From NCBI GenBank assembly GCA_910585665.1, contig CAJUFI010000017.1:1-64000 (forward strand): DNA of 64,000 nt. Reading direction: 5' to 3'. The notes under the pieces are model-generated. The model made no database searches. It worked only from the letters and a program-made list of their open reading frames with translations, and was not told the origin of the DNA. This document shows, in pieces, positions 8,114-16,258 of the stretch (positions are counted from its first letter, which is position 1; each line of letters begins with the position of its first letter). A program made the translations under genes and the position numbers. Origin of the DNA: an uncultured Acetatifactor sp. (GTDB lineage: Bacteria; Bacillota; Clostridia; Lachnospirales; Lachnospiraceae).

Positions 8114-9064
8114 ATGAAAGCATTCAAAAGTATTTTCCGATTGATTCTGGCGGGGGGCCTCTGCCTGGGGCTCGCCGCCTGCGGGACAGAGGACACAGGC
8201 GGCGGCCGGGGAAGCGAATCGGGCCAGATGGAGGAAGGACAGGAGGACGGGCAGAAGGAAAGGGAAAGCGCTCCGGAGAATCCGGCGGAGGGAGCGGAAG
8301 CGCCCGTGCCGTCAGAGCCCTATGTGCTGGTGCGGGAAGTGCATGACGACAATATGCCGCAGATTCTGTACGACTACAATGAGCGGGGCGACCTGACTCT
8401 GATTCAGGTGTTCTACGAGCGGGGAGAAGGACTGGTGCTGGAATATATCCAGGAATATGAGAACGAATATAAGGATGCCGGAGGACGGATTACCGTCAGA
8501 AACCAGAAAATGGTAGTGGACGGCGTCCCGGGGAGCCCTATGTGGGAGTATGAGGAGGAATATGACGCTCAAAACAGGCTGATTCGCAAGACCACGATAA
8601 AAGACGGCCAGTTCACGGAGGGAGAAGTGTTCTATGAATATGACGCGGAGGGCCGCCTGATCCGCAAAAGCGGGCAGGACACCGAGACGTCGGGAACGGA
8701 GCTGCCGGAAACCTACGAATATGACGCCGCGGGCAATATGATAAAGCAGACAGTCTGGAATGAGGACGGCACCATGGAAGGCTGGCGGGAATTCACCTAT
8801 GACGAGGAAGGCAGACAGACCCAGCAGAAGAACTTCAGGCCGGACGGCACCCTGGACACGGAGATGTCGCAGTTCACCTGGGAATACGAGTACGATGCCC
8901 AGGGCCGTATCGCCGACGAAAAGCAGAAAGCGCCCAGCGGAGGCACCACAGCGCATAACACCTACGAGTATGACGCCCAGGGAGGCCTGCGGAAGAAGAC
9001 GGACGAAACCTACCATATCACATATGAATATCTTCCGCTGTCGGAGTACCTTCAGGGGCGATGA
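8114..9064 (+). CDS. YD-repeat (RHS-like) lipoprotein
   Basis: A 316-residue predicted lipoprotein. A signal peptide with a hydrophobic core ends in the lipobox LAAC (Cys about residue 22), so the protein should be lipid-anchored outside the membrane. After an acidic, Gly/Glu-rich linker (to residue about 65), at least five YD-type repeats follow, such as YEYDAEGRLIRKSG, YEYDAAGNMIKQTVW, FTYDEEGRQTQQ and YEYDAQGRIADE. YD repeats form beta-rich shells in RHS and teneurin proteins, but this one is short and has no toxin domain or core motif. Start at 8114 after AAGGAGGACAGAA. It stands alone; function unknown. Confidence 0.8.
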   Translation: MKAFKSIFRLILAGGLCLGLAACGTEDTGGGRGSESGQMEEGQEDGQKERESAPENPAEGAEAPVPSEPYVLVREVHDDNMPQILYDYNERGDLTLIQVFYERGEGLVLEYIQEYENEYKDAGGRITVRNQKMVVDGVPGSPMWEYEEEYDAQNRLIRKTTIKDGQFTEGEVFYEYDAEGRLIRKSGQDTETSGTELPETYEYDAAGNMIKQTVWNEDGTMEGWREFTYDEEGRQTQQKNFRPDGTLDTEMSQFTWEYEYDAQGRIADEKQKAPSGGTTAHNTYEYDAQGGLRKKTDETYHITYEYLPLSEYLQGR

Positions 9065-9117
9065 GGCAGGACACGGCGCGGTTGGAACGGTGTTGCCGTT
9101 CTGACAAAATTTCCCTC

Positions 9118-9147
9118 TTTACAAACAAATGTTCGAAATGCTATTAT
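9118..9147 (+). promoter_or_regulatory. Promoter with LexA-like SOS box
   Basis: TTTACA (9118-9123) and TATTAT (9142-9147) are 18 bases apart. Between and over them lies CAAACAAATGTTCG (9122-9135), one mismatch from the Gram-positive LexA box CGAAC-N4-GTTCG. A repressor bound there would block the promoter, so the downstream small gene may be DNA-damage induced. Confidence 0.5.
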
Positions 9148-9183
9148 GGAGGTACAGGTAAGGACAGAGAGGGGGATTGAGGG

Positions 9184-9456
9184 TTGGAAAGCATGCTGTG
9201 CGTAGATATCCCAGTGCAGATGATTTCCTGTACGGATACGAATGGGAAGATTACGCCCATGAGATTCCGGTTCCGCGACAAGACCGGAGAGCTCATTACC
9301 GTTACGATAGATAAAGTGCTGTCGGAAGAACAGTACAAAAATAAAGTGGGAGCAAGCTTCTCCTGCACCGCCGTGGTCTGCGGCGCCAGAAAGACATTTA
9401 CCCTTTGGTACAACTATTACGCCCATGAGTGGCACCTTTCCCGTCTGCGGGTCTGA
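9184..9456 (+). CDS. Small conserved-looking protein, possibly SOS-regulated
   Basis: A 90-residue soluble protein that starts with TTG at 9184; AGGGGG lies a suitable distance upstream, and the next in-frame ATG (9193) would remove three residues and has a worse spacing. The sequence is mostly predicted beta strand (VDIPVQMISCTDTNG, then MRFRFRDKTGELITVTI and YNYYAHEWHLSRLRV), compatible with a small OB- or barrel-like fold. I do not recognise a named family with certainty. The LexA-like box 50 bases upstream is the main clue and suggests a role in the response to DNA damage, perhaps with an error-prone polymerase elsewhere in the genome. Confidence 0.65.
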   Translation: MESMLCVDIPVQMISCTDTNGKITPMRFRFRDKTGELITVTIDKVLSEEQYKNKVGASFSCTAVVCGARKTFTLWYNYYAHEWHLSRLRV

Positions 9457-9489
9457 CGGCTGCGAAACTGTTGGTTGATAAAAAGGAAT

Positions 9490-9527
9490 GTTTATCCTTT
9501 GACGCTGGAAAGGGCGTAGGATAAACT
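9490..9527 (+). promoter_or_regulatory. Promoter of the XRE gene flanked by a perfect 9-bp inverted repeat
   Basis: TTGACG (9499-9504) and TAAACT (9522-9527) with a 17-base spacer form a good sigma-A promoter. GTTTATCCT (9490-9498) abuts the -35 and its exact reverse complement AGGATAAAC (9518-9526) covers the -10. This placement is what an autoregulating dimeric repressor would use, and the downstream gene encodes an XRE-type DNA-binding protein. Confidence 0.6.
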
Positions 9528-9596
9528 ATACCTATGAAGTACACATTCGGTTTCAGGCGCCCGGGAAGACTCCCGCCGCGCCGGAAAGGGGGTCAT

Positions 9597-10532
9597 ATGG
9601 ATTCGGTACAGTATCAACAGGTTGCAATCGGGAAGAGGATTTCTTCTCTGCGCATGGCGAAGGGAATGACACAGGAGCAGCTGGCATCAGTGCTGAACGT
9701 CAGTACGGCGGCGGTCTCCAAATGGGAGAGGGAGCTGGCCACTCCCAGCATCGAGCTGCTGTGGGCGCTGGCGGATTTTTTCGACTGCAGCATCGATGAG
9801 CTGGTGGGGAGAAAGTCTGCACAGATAGAAGCCATGGGCGTGTACGACTCGGAAAAGCTCCGTCTGGCCGAGATAGGGGAGGACCTGCTCAAATGCAGCG
9901 AAATCAGCAGAAAGGAAGGTTTGATCGCCATGGAGGCCGCAGTCCCCGGGCTGAAAGGAAAGAGCGCTTTTCTGGCATTCGCGGTTCCCTATATCATGTA
10001 TTGCTTCATGAAACAGGAGGGAGTGGAGCAGGCTTTCAGCTTTTTGGAAAACTATGTGGGGACCCTGCCCAAGGAGGAGCAAAGAGAAGGGCATATGATA
10101 GCGGCAGCACTGAAAATGATTTTTGAGGGAGAGAATCCGGTTATTCTGCAGGAACTGATTGCGTCCTACATTGGTCTGGAGTATTGGAAGAAGAAAGGAC
10201 ATATGGCACAGATTTTGAGAAATACCAGACAGGAGATAATCGACAGCCACAAAGATAAGGAACTCTATTCGGAAGCCACCGGGCTGATAGAGGCGACGGC
10301 AGACCTGGGGGATTTCGAGATACAGACAATGCTGCGGAATATGGACAATGACACCTTGACCGCCGCGCTGGCGGGCGCGTCCGGCAAAGTAGCGGTGCGC
10401 TTCCTGTCGAACCTGGCCGACAGGATCCTATGCTGTATCCATGAGGATATAGAACACTGGAGCGGTACAGAAGAGGAAATCCTGGCCGCCCAGCGGAAGG
10501 TGCTGGAGATTGGCGCTTTCCTTTTGCCTTAG
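9597..10532 (+). CDS. XRE-family regulator with MotA-loop-like and FliG-C-like regions
   Basis: A 311-residue protein in three parts. Residues 8-70 are an XRE helix-turn-helix (MTQEQLASVLNVSTAAVSKW, then PSIELLWALADFFDCSIDEL). Residues about 92-210 resemble the cytoplasmic loop of MotA: ISRKEGLIAME corresponds to VARKEGLLSLE of the MotA encoded at 34077, keeping the Arg and the Glu eight residues on that match Escherichia coli MotA Arg90 and Glu98; a later stretch (LKMIFEGENPVILQELI) matches LLMVDGTDPELVRAIM. Residues 240-308 resemble the FliG C-terminal domain: IQTMLRNMDNDTLTAAL against IQRVLRDVENNDLTMAM, and EEILAAQRKVLE against KDVEEAQQKIVN. There are no membrane helices. I start it at ATG 9597 (GAAAGGGGG upstream). 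Its stop is supplied by an inserted palindromic element. The function is inferred to be transcriptional control tied to the flagellar motor. Confidence 0.8.
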   Translation: MDSVQYQQVAIGKRISSLRMAKGMTQEQLASVLNVSTAAVSKWERELATPSIELLWALADFFDCSIDELVGRKSAQIEAMGVYDSEKLRLAEIGEDLLKCSEISRKEGLIAMEAAVPGLKGKSAFLAFAVPYIMYCFMKQEGVEQAFSFLENYVGTLPKEEQREGHMIAAALKMIFEGENPVILQELIASYIGLEYWKKKGHMAQILRNTRQEIIDSHKDKELYSEATGLIEATADLGDFEIQTMLRNMDNDTLTAALAGASGKVAVRFLSNLADRILCCIHEDIEHWSGTEEEILAAQRKVLEIGAFLLP

Positions 10533-10631
10533 GAATTGTCGGAAAATAACTGCTGCAATTGCTTCAGGCAAAAGCCCGGAAATACAATAAAAATTGCCAT
10601 AAACTTGCAGCAGTTATTTGTAGACACTTCC
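10532..10631. mobile_element. 100-bp palindromic MITE-like element, copy 1 (subfamily B)
   Basis: Begins GGAATTGTCGGAAAATAACT and ends with the near complement AGTTATTTGTAGACACTTCC. The arms pair over about 24 bp around a 3-base internal bulge. It is flanked by direct TTA repeats (10529-10531 and 10632-10634). Inserted exactly at the stop codon of the XRE gene: removing the element and one TTA restores CCT TAA, so the insertion changed TAA to TAG without altering the protein. Confidence 0.8.
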
Positions 10632-10779
10632 TTAATAAATGCTATGGCGGACAGTGGGGCAGGGGAGCCAGTAATCAAGGGTTTTTCCATAAAATGTAAA
10701 AAGCGGCTTGCTAGTATGGAAGAAAAATGTTAGCATATGAGGTAGAAGAAAGAAATGACGATGGAAAGGAATTGGCAGA

Positions 10780-13530
10780 ATGAAGACAGTAGTGCATATT
10801 ATTTCCCATTCTCACTGGGACAGAGAATGGTATATGGCGTTTGAACAGCATAGGATGAAACTGGTGGATTTGATTGACCAGTCAATGGACTTGTTCGAAA
10901 AGGATGCTTCGTATAAAAGCTTCCACCTGGACGGGCAGACCATCGTCATGGACGACTACCTGGAGATTAAGCCCCAGAACCGGGAAAGGCTGAAAAAGCA
11001 TGTTAGAGAGGGAAGGTTTTCCGCAGGTCCCTGGTATATCTTGCAGGATGAATTCCTGACCAGCGGCGAGGCGAATGTGCGCAACCTCCTGGTGGGCAGG
11101 GCGGAGGCGCTGGAATACGGCGGCTACTGTCCGGTGGGCTATTTCCCTGATGCCTTCGGCAACGCGGGACAGATGCCCCAGCTGCTGAAGCAGGCGGGGA
11201 TGAAGGCAATCGTGTTCGGACGGGGCGTCAAGCCCATAGGGTTCAACAACGAGGTCCAGGGCGGCGAGTACGAGTCCGTGTATTCGGAAATGATGTGGGA
11301 GTCCCCGGACGGCAGCGCTCTCCCCGGCATCCTCTTCGCCAACTGGTACAGCAACGGCATGGAAATCCCGGTGGAGGAGGAAGCGGCGAAGGCCTTCTGG
11401 GACCAAAAGCTGGCCAGCGCCCGGCAGTTCGCCGGAACCCGCCACCTGCTGTTCATGAACGGCTGCGACCACCAGCCGGTGCAGAAAGACCTGGGGGCGG
11501 CGCTGGAGACGGCCAGGAGGCTCTATCCCGAGATAGAGTTCGTCCACTCTGATTTCGACACCTATGTGGAGGCGGTCAGCGCGGAGCTGAAAGACGTGTC
11601 CACGGTCCGGGGCGAGCTGACCAGCCAGGAGACGGACGGCCGCTACACTTTGGTCAACACCACCTCCTCCCACATCCCGCTGAAGCAGATGAACCGGGTC
11701 TGCGAGACGGCGCTGGAGAAAGAGGCGGAGCCCATGTCGGCGCTGGCGTACCTCTGCGGGAAGGAGTACCCGGAAGACCTTCTGCGCTACAGCTGGAAGA
11801 CGCTGATGCAGAACCATCCCCATGATAGCATCTGCGGCTGCAGCGTGGACGCCGTGAACGCGGAGATCAAGATTCGCTTTGACAAGAGCCGCCAGGTGGC
11901 GAAGGAGCTGTTCGCGGACGCCTGCGGCTGGGTGGCGGACCGGATTGACACAAAGGCCATGACCTGGCCCCTTGTGGTGTTCAATATGACCGGCTGGAAC
12001 CGCAGCGGCGTGGTGGAGGCAGTGGTGGATTTCCAGAGAGCCTACGGCGGATTCCTGGTCGGGCGCTATGGCGAGATGGAGCGGCTGGAGCTTCCGGAAC
12101 TGGTGCTGAAGGATGCGGCTGGACAGGCCCTGGCCGCCAGGATAGAGGATCTGGGCGTGGGCTTCGGCTACGAGCTCCCGGACGACAGATTCCGCCAGCC
12201 CTATATGGCGAGACAGCTGAAAGTGACCTTTGAGGCCCAGGATGTCCCGGCCTTCGGGTATTGCGCCTATTCTCTGGAAAAAGCGGAGACAGCCGCGGAA
12301 AAAACCCGGTCCCTGACTCCGGCCCAGGGGGTGATGGAGAACGGCTTCCTCCGGGTGGAGATCCACCAGGACGGCAGCTATTCCGTGACAGAGAAGGAAA
12401 GCGGGAAATGCTATTCCCACATCGGATACTACCAGGAGTGCGGAGATGTCGGAAACGAGTACATTTTCGTACAGGATTCCGCCAAGAAGGAATTCACCAC
12501 CCGGGGAATGGCGGCGCAGATTGAACTGACGGAGGATGAGGCGTACCGCTGCACCTATCGGATCACCCATAAGCTCATGGTGCCCGTCGGCGCGGACGAA
12601 CTGCTGGAGCGGGAGCAGCGCCAGTGCGTGGATCTCTACCACAGGAAAGCGGGGCGGAGCGGGGAGCTTGTGGAGCTTACCCTCATCACGCTTCTGAAGC
12701 TGGAGCGGGGCGCAAAGGGGCTGAAAGTGGAGACCACCATCCACAATACGGCCAGGGACCACCGAATTCGGGTGATGGTTCCCACCGGATTGCGCACGGA
12801 CACCCATTTCGCGGATTCCACCTTTGAGGTGGTGGAGCGCCCCAACCGCCACAGTGAGACATGGCAGAACCCCAGCGGCTGCGAGCACCAGCAGAATTTC
12901 GTGGCTATGCACGAGGAGAAGGACGGTATCCTGGTGGCCAACTTCGGCCTGTACGAATACGAAGTGCTGCCCGACAGGGACAACACCATAGCCGTGACGC
13001 TGCTGCGCTGCACAGGAGAGATGGGCGACTGGGGTGATTTCCCCACGCCTGCGGCCCAGCTTCCCGGCGTCCATACGGTGGCGTACGAGATTCTTCCTTA
13101 TAAGAAAGAAGAGGCAGCGGACGCCTTTGCGGAGGGCCATCTCTTCCAGACAGAACTGGCGGCGGTGAGCCTGGCGTCCAGGCGCGGCTACCTGAAGAAT
13201 CCGGCGGCATACGTGGGAGAAAAGACGCTGCCGACCAGGGCAGGCTTCTTCACCTGGAGCGGCAAAGGCCTGAACCTGACAGGATTCAAGAAAAAGGACG
13301 GCGGCAGCCACATCATCGTCCGCTTCGTGAATGAGACCGGGGAGCCGACGGAGCTGACGATAGACCGTCAGGAATGGTTCGGCGAAATGTACCATAGCAA
13401 TGTGGTCGAGGAGAACCTGGGGACAGTGGCCCTGGGAGAGGATTCCCGCTACCGCGTGACCGTGAAGCCCTTCGAAATCTACACGGTAGGCATCGTGCCC
13501 CGCTTGCAGGGCGGAGCCGGAGACGTGTGA
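10780..13530 (+). CDS. Alpha-mannosidase, glycoside hydrolase family 38
   Basis: A 916-residue cytoplasmic GH38 enzyme that removes alpha-linked mannose from oligosaccharides or phosphorylated mannosyl-glycerate-type sugars. The N-terminal zinc-site motif is VHIISHSHWDREWY (residues 4-17); GYFPDAFGNAGQMPQLL (about residue 120) carries the catalytic Asp nucleophile in the usual F-P-D-x-F-G-x context; and MNGCDHQPV and QNHPHDSICGCSVD (about residues 348-361) supply further zinc and substrate contacts. The C-terminal half is the GH38 beta-sandwich. No signal peptide. Start at 10780 after GGAAAGGAATT. It is monocistronic, with a terminator directly downstream. MngB-like by length; the exact linkage specificity is unknown. 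Confidence 0.92.
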   Translation: MKTVVHIISHSHWDREWYMAFEQHRMKLVDLIDQSMDLFEKDASYKSFHLDGQTIVMDDYLEIKPQNRERLKKHVREGRFSAGPWYILQDEFLTSGEANVRNLLVGRAEALEYGGYCPVGYFPDAFGNAGQMPQLLKQAGMKAIVFGRGVKPIGFNNEVQGGEYESVYSEMMWESPDGSALPGILFANWYSNGMEIPVEEEAAKAFWDQKLASARQFAGTRHLLFMNGCDHQPVQKDLGAALETARRLYPEIEFVHSDFDTYVEAVSAELKDVSTVRGELTSQETDGRYTLVNTTSSHIPLKQMNRVCETALEKEAEPMSALAYLCGKEYPEDLLRYSWKTLMQNHPHDSICGCSVDAVNAEIKIRFDKSRQVAKELFADACGWVADRIDTKAMTWPLVVFNMTGWNRSGVVEAVVDFQRAYGGFLVGRYGEMERLELPELVLKDAAGQALAARIEDLGVGFGYELPDDRFRQPYMARQLKVTFEAQDVPAFGYCAYSLEKAETAAEKTRSLTPAQGVMENGFLRVEIHQDGSYSVTEKESGKCYSHIGYYQECGDVGNEYIFVQDSAKKEFTTRGMAAQIELTEDEAYRCTYRITHKLMVPVGADELLEREQRQCVDLYHRKAGRSGELVELTLITLLKLERGAKGLKVETTIHNTARDHRIRVMVPTGLRTDTHFADSTFEVVERPNRHSETWQNPSGCEHQQNFVAMHEEKDGILVANFGLYEYEVLPDRDNTIAVTLLRCTGEMGDWGDFPTPAAQLPGVHTVAYEILPYKKEEAADAFAEGHLFQTELAAVSLASRRGYLKNPAAYVGEKTLPTRAGFFTWSGKGLNLTGFKKKDGGSHIIVRFVNETGEPTELTIDRQEWFGEMYHSNVVEENLGTVALGEDSRYRVTVKPFEIYTVGIVPRLQGGAGDV

Positions 13531-13541
13531 CGAATGACGAG

Positions 13542-13576
13542 ACCGATGGATGCCGCCTTGGCGCCCATCGGTTTTT
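13542..13576 (+). terminator. Rho-independent terminator after the alpha-mannosidase gene
   Basis: ACCGATGG (13542-13549) pairs with CCATCGGT, followed by a TTTTT run; the loop contains further G/C pairing. It is 11 bases after the stop codon. Confidence 0.8.
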
Positions 13577-13579
13577 CGC

Positions 13580-13608
13580 TTGTTTCCCAAGCGAATTTGT
13601 GATAGAAT
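13580..13608 (+). promoter_or_regulatory. Promoter for the histidine kinase/solute-binding protein pair
   Basis: TTGTTT (13580-13585), a 17-base spacer and TAGAAT (13603-13608), immediately downstream of the preceding terminator and about 50 bases before the kinase start. Confidence 0.55.
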
Positions 13609-13655
13609 AGGGCTAAGGATTGATAGGATACATTGCGGAAACCTTGGGAGGCTAA

Positions 13656-16244
13656 TTGGGAACGGCGATGAGAGAGAAACAGAGCACAAGAAAGATAGAT
13701 AAAGGGGGTTCCCTGCTGCTTTCTATTATTTTGGTGTTTTGCGTTTTGGGGGCGGTGGTGTTTTCCGTGTCCAGGAAAATTTCCGTGGAGATGTCCGACG
13801 CGGCGATTCAGAATCTCACGGAGAGCCTGAACCTGATTAAGAGCACGATAGAGGCGATTCAGAACAAAGACGCGGAATTCCAGAAGCTGATGGCCCAGGA
13901 AATCGCGCTGGCGGAAGACCCGGAGGAGGATTTGCGCGCCTATGGCGGCAGCCAGACGATGGTCAAGATTTCTCTGATATCTGCGGGAGAGACGGAAGGA
14001 ATCTCTGATGACGGCGAGGCGTTCACGGAAGAGGGACTGGATTTCACAGGCCGGGAAAGGGAGAACGGCGTGACGGTCTCCCAGTCTTACGTGAACTATA
14101 TGGGCACATGGGCATATACTATGAAGTGTCCGGTGGAAAGGGACGGGGAGGAGGTAGCCACGCTCTATGTGGAATATACGTATGATTCCCTGGACAGATT
14201 CCTCCCGGACGGATTCTACAATAAGAAAGCCAAGCTGTACATCATGGACGCGAAGACCGAGCGCCTTGTGCTGAAGCCCAAGGGAATGGGAGAGCGGGAC
14301 GCCGGGCATCTGAACCTGAAGGATTTCTACCGGGCGAACCAGATCCAGGAGGAGAGCCTGCTGGCAGAGGTGGACACATGCCTGGCAGAGGGCCGGAACA
14401 TCATGTTCTACCATGACATCCGGGGCGAAAGGGCGCTGAACTATATGTGGTCCGTGAACGGCGGGACCATTTACCTGATCGGCTATGTGCCCATCGAGGC
14501 AATCCAGCAGGAAGGGGCTACCGTCAACCAGAATATTCTGATTGTGGTTGCCGTGATGCTGATTGCCTTTTTCCTGTGCTGCATCCTTTATTATTTCAAC
14601 CAGAGGCAGCAGATTAAAATCCGAAAAGAGCGGGAGGCAGAGCGGGAGGTCCACAACCGGCAGCTGGCGGAGGCGCTCCAGGCCGCCCAGGCCGCCAGCA
14701 ATTCCAAGACTACGTTCCTGTCGAACATGTCCCATGACATCCGGACCCCGATGAACGCGGTGCTGGGATTTGCCACCCTGCTGGAGCGGGACGCGGAGAA
14801 CCCGGACAAGGTGCGGGAGTACACGAAGAAGATCATGGCTTCCGGGCATCATCTGCTGAGCCTGATCAACGATATCCTGGACGTCTCCAAGATTGAGAGC
14901 GGCAAAGTGGTGCTCTCGGTGGAGGAGTTCACCCTGAACGACCTGGTGTCATCCGTGGATGCGATCATCCGCCCCATGGCGAAAGCCAGGGAACAGAAGT
15001 TCAGCGTGACAGTGACCGGCGTGAAGCATGAATACCTTATGGGGGACGAGACGCGGGTGAACCAGATTCTGATCAACCTCCTGTCCAACGCGGTGAAATA
15101 TACACAGACCGGCGGGAACATCTGGTTCCGGATCATCGGCCTGGGACAGCGCTCCAGCCAGTTCGAGCATATCAGGATGGAAGTGGAAGACAATGGATAC
15201 GGCATGACGCCGGAATACCTGAAGACGATCTTCGATGCCTTCACCAGAGCGGAGAACAGTACTACCAACAAAGTCCAGGGAACCGGCTTAGGGATGGCAA
15301 TCACGAAAAACATCGTGGAGCTCATGGGGGGCACCATAGAGGTCTCCAGCGAAGTGGACAGGGGAAGCCTTTTCCGGGTGGAACTGGAATTCCGGATACC
15401 TGAGAGGCAGGCGGACAGACAGTTCTGGAAAGAGAGCGGGATCTCCGGAATGCTGGTGGTGGACGGCGGGCCAAGCGGCGAGAACATACAGGCCCTGATG
15501 CGGGATATGGAAGTGGCCGCTGACAGGGCCCGGAGCGTCCGGGAGGCAATGGAGCTGGTGCGCTCCGGGGCGGAAGGCCAGAGATATCAGCTGGTCTTGC
15601 TGGACTGGGAGATACCGGATTTGGATGCCGACCGGGCCGCAGAGGGCATCCGGACGCTTTTGCCCCAGGCCCTGATTGTGTTCCTGACGGAATCTGAGGA
15701 AGAGGACATCCAGATACCCCGGACGGAAAAGACGGGCATGATTCCGAAGCCCTTTTTCGTCTCCGCCCTGAAAGAAAAGGTGGCGCAGATGCAGGGCGGA
15801 GGGAAGGCGCAGGGCAGCGCCGAAGAGGAGGAGAGCGGTCTGGAAGGCCTGAATTTCCTGGCGGTGGAGGACAACGAGATCAACGCGGAGATCCTGCGGG
15901 AGATCCTGGCCATGGAAGGCGCCTCCTACGAGCTGGTGGAAAACGGGCAGCAGGCCGTGGAGCGTTTCCTGGCTTCCGCCGAGGGCGAGTTCGACGCGAT
16001 TCTGATGGACGTGCAGATGCCGGTGATGAACGGCTACGATGCCACAAGGGCGATTCGGGCGCTGGAGCGCGGGGACGCAGGACAGATACCGATTATAGCC
16101 ATGACGGCCAACGCGTTCGTCGAGGACGAGAAGGAGGCGCTGAACGCCGGCATGAACGTCCATCTGGCGAAGCCTGTGGACGTGGAATTGTTAAGGCAGA
16201 TCCTCAAGGAATATGTGAAAAAAGAAAGTCGTACCGGGAAATAG
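13656..16244 (+). CDS. Membrane-bound hybrid sensor histidine kinase/response regulator
   Basis: An 862-residue protein. Transmembrane helices at about residues 18-40 and 288-312 bracket an extracellular sensor region of roughly 245 residues with a Cache-like look. Then come HisKA with SNMSHDIRTPMN (phospho-acceptor His about residue 357), HATPase_c with NLLSNAVKYT, DNGYGM and GTGLGMAI, a degenerate receiver around residues 588-700 (acidic pair reduced to VVDGG, but LLDWEIPD and PKPF present), and a canonical receiver near 730-850 with VEDNEIN and MDVQMPVMNG. There is no output DNA-binding domain. The TTG at 13656 follows GGGAGG by four bases; an ATG at 13668 is the alternative start. The solute-binding lipoprotein gene follows 14 bases later, suggesting that the two sense one ligand. 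Confidence 0.9.
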   Translation: MGTAMREKQSTRKIDKGGSLLLSIILVFCVLGAVVFSVSRKISVEMSDAAIQNLTESLNLIKSTIEAIQNKDAEFQKLMAQEIALAEDPEEDLRAYGGSQTMVKISLISAGETEGISDDGEAFTEEGLDFTGRERENGVTVSQSYVNYMGTWAYTMKCPVERDGEEVATLYVEYTYDSLDRFLPDGFYNKKAKLYIMDAKTERLVLKPKGMGERDAGHLNLKDFYRANQIQEESLLAEVDTCLAEGRNIMFYHDIRGERALNYMWSVNGGTIYLIGYVPIEAIQQEGATVNQNILIVVAVMLIAFFLCCILYYFNQRQQIKIRKEREAEREVHNRQLAEALQAAQAASNSKTTFLSNMSHDIRTPMNAVLGFATLLERDAENPDKVREYTKKIMASGHHLLSLINDILDVSKIESGKVVLSVEEFTLNDLVSSVDAIIRPMAKAREQKFSVTVTGVKHEYLMGDETRVNQILINLLSNAVKYTQTGGNIWFRIIGLGQRSSQFEHIRMEVEDNGYGMTPEYLKTIFDAFTRAENSTTNKVQGTGLGMAITKNIVELMGGTIEVSSEVDRGSLFRVELEFRIPERQADRQFWKESGISGMLVVDGGPSGENIQALMRDMEVAADRARSVREAMELVRSGAEGQRYQLVLLDWEIPDLDADRAAEGIRTLLPQALIVFLTESEEEDIQIPRTEKTGMIPKPFFVSALKEKVAQMQGGGKAQGSAEEEESGLEGLNFLAVEDNEINAEILREILAMEGASYELVENGQQAVERFLASAEGEFDAILMDVQMPVMNGYDATRAIRALERGDAGQIPIIAMTANAFVEDEKEALNAGMNVHLAKPVDVELLRQILKEYVKKESRTGK

Positions 16245-16258
16245 AGGAGGACGGGAGA

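Noticed and set aside
10536..10733. A 65-codon frame running through the palindromic element, thought first to be the lost C-terminus of the XRE/FliG-like protein.
   Set aside because: Removing the element with one TTA gives a TAA at the same place as the present TAG, so the gene ended there before the insertion; the downstream open frame is coincidental.
10882..13689. A 935-codon open frame antisense to the alpha-mannosidase gene (with similar long antisense frames over topA and fliF).
   Set aside because: It mirrors the GC-rich codon pattern of the sense gene, has no recognisable domain or ribosome binding site, and lies fully opposite a well supported enzyme.
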